From the NCBI GenBank assembly GCA_025363495.1, contig JANYDR010000475.1:1-6776 (forward strand): a stretch of 6,776 nucleotides of DNA, given 5' to 3'. The position numbers and the translations under genes are program-made. A model generated the notes under the pieces. The model searched no databases, was not told the origin of the DNA, and saw only the letters and a program-made list of their open reading frames with translations. Positions 6,407 to 6,776 of the stretch are shown piece after piece. This DNA comes from Cyclobacteriaceae bacterium. Lineage in GTDB: Bacteria; Bacteroidota; Bacteroidia; Cytophagales; Cyclobacteriaceae. Position 1 is the first letter of the stretch, and every line of letters begins with the position of its first letter.

Positions 6407-6776
6407 GTTTTAACACTGAAGGTCTTGTTTTCAAATGCTCATAAATTTTCAAACAAACCCACGCGTCCGTAGCTGCATAACTAATTTGCTTTTCATTGAG
6501 TTGAGGTGCTTCCCAATTGCTGGTCTGTGCACTTTTTGAAATACGAAACCCCAATAATAAAGCAGTCAGTTTTTTTACACTTTCGACTTCAAGCCCCTTT
6601 TCTTTGGACAGCGACGCTAATTCAACAAATCCTGCCGGTTTGAATTTCTTCAGGTGCTGCAATGCTTTCAGATCATCACGAATAGCCACACCGGCTTTTT
6701 CAATAGAATCATTCTGTAAGAAATTAATGATCTCCGGAGCGAGTCCGGTGGACGTCAGCCGAATTATGAAAACAGT
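6381..6776 (-). CDS. WRN/RNase D-like 3'-5' exonuclease, C-terminal part (start outside window)
   Basis: The frame stays open to the right edge, so 131 residues of the C-terminal part are present and the N-terminus with the Exo I motif (DxE) is missing. It is a DEDDy-type 3'-5' exonuclease domain: Exo II is GVAIRDD (29-35, metal ligand probably Asp35) and Exo III is YAATD (100-104, Tyr100 and Asp104). The block from VKKLTALLLG through SNWEAPQLNEKQISYAATDA follows the WRN exonuclease pattern of LLG, then SNW, then L-x-E-x-Q-x-x-YAATDA. The substrate, DNA or RNA, cannot be told. An in-frame GTG at 6689 is not the real start, because motif-bearing sequence continues upstream of it. The tail PTPTPPEE is encoded across the end of the convergent MFS gene; the TAG at 6383-6381 lies inside the last codons of the exporter. 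Confidence 0.88.
   Translation of the reverse strand, partial: TVFIIRLTSTGLAPEIINFLQNDSIEKAGVAIRDDLKALQHLKKFKPAGFVELASLSKEKGLEVESVKKLTALLLGFRISKSAQTSNWEAPQLNEKQISYAATDAWVCLKIYEHLKTRPSVLKPTPTPPEE

Noticed and set aside
1..6776. CRISPR array, tRNA, rRNA, insertion sequence or attachment site
   Set aside because: No spaced direct repeats, tRNA-like cloverleaf, transposase or terminal inverted repeats were seen; long repeats are limited to the protein-level SGSG ladder and the short heptads.

Overview
The window looks like chromosomal DNA from a member of the Bacteroidota, most likely a Cytophagales-type bacterium. Three genes encode signal peptides that end just before a Gln (…FA|Q, …YA|Q and, in a broken form, …KG|Q), the starts lack Shine-Dalgarno sequences, the base composition is moderate, and a DUF2807 'head-GIN' protein is present. 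This placement is an inference; the window holds no rRNA or marker gene.

Layout, left to right. Positions 1-98 may hold the last 31 codons of a plus-strand gene that enters from the left. Positions 99-234 are non-coding and carry AAAGNNN heptad repeats. Two minus-strand genes follow: an MgtC/SapB-family membrane protein (235-873) and a secreted DUF2807 protein with nine SGSG turns (980-1795), separated by a convincing minus-strand terminator (911-940). Divergent from the latter is a YigZ/IMPACT-family gene (1903-2523). It converges, 15 bp away, on an unrecognised minus-strand gene (2539-3012) whose signal peptide is encoded just upstream (to 3080) but out of frame by one base at a seven-base homopolymer. 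Divergent from that gene is a secreted serine hydrolase of the CocE/NonD (peptidase S15) superfamily (3189-5066), whose active-site layout fits alpha-amino acid ester hydrolases. It is followed in the same direction by a TCR/Tet-family MFS exporter (5168-6406). The exporter's 3' end overlaps by 26 bp the 3' end of a minus-strand WRN/RNase D-like 3'-5' exonuclease that runs off the right edge (6381-6776).

Most of the window reads as unrelated housekeeping and envelope genes in short transcription units. The only pair that might act together is the secreted ester hydrolase and the downstream exporter, and that link rests on adjacency alone. I did not find a convincing new multi-gene system. The best leads are the frame-broken secreted protein with a slippery U-UUU-UUG site, the predicted alpha-amino specificity of the hydrolase, and the loss of two coupling residues in the Tet-like exporter.
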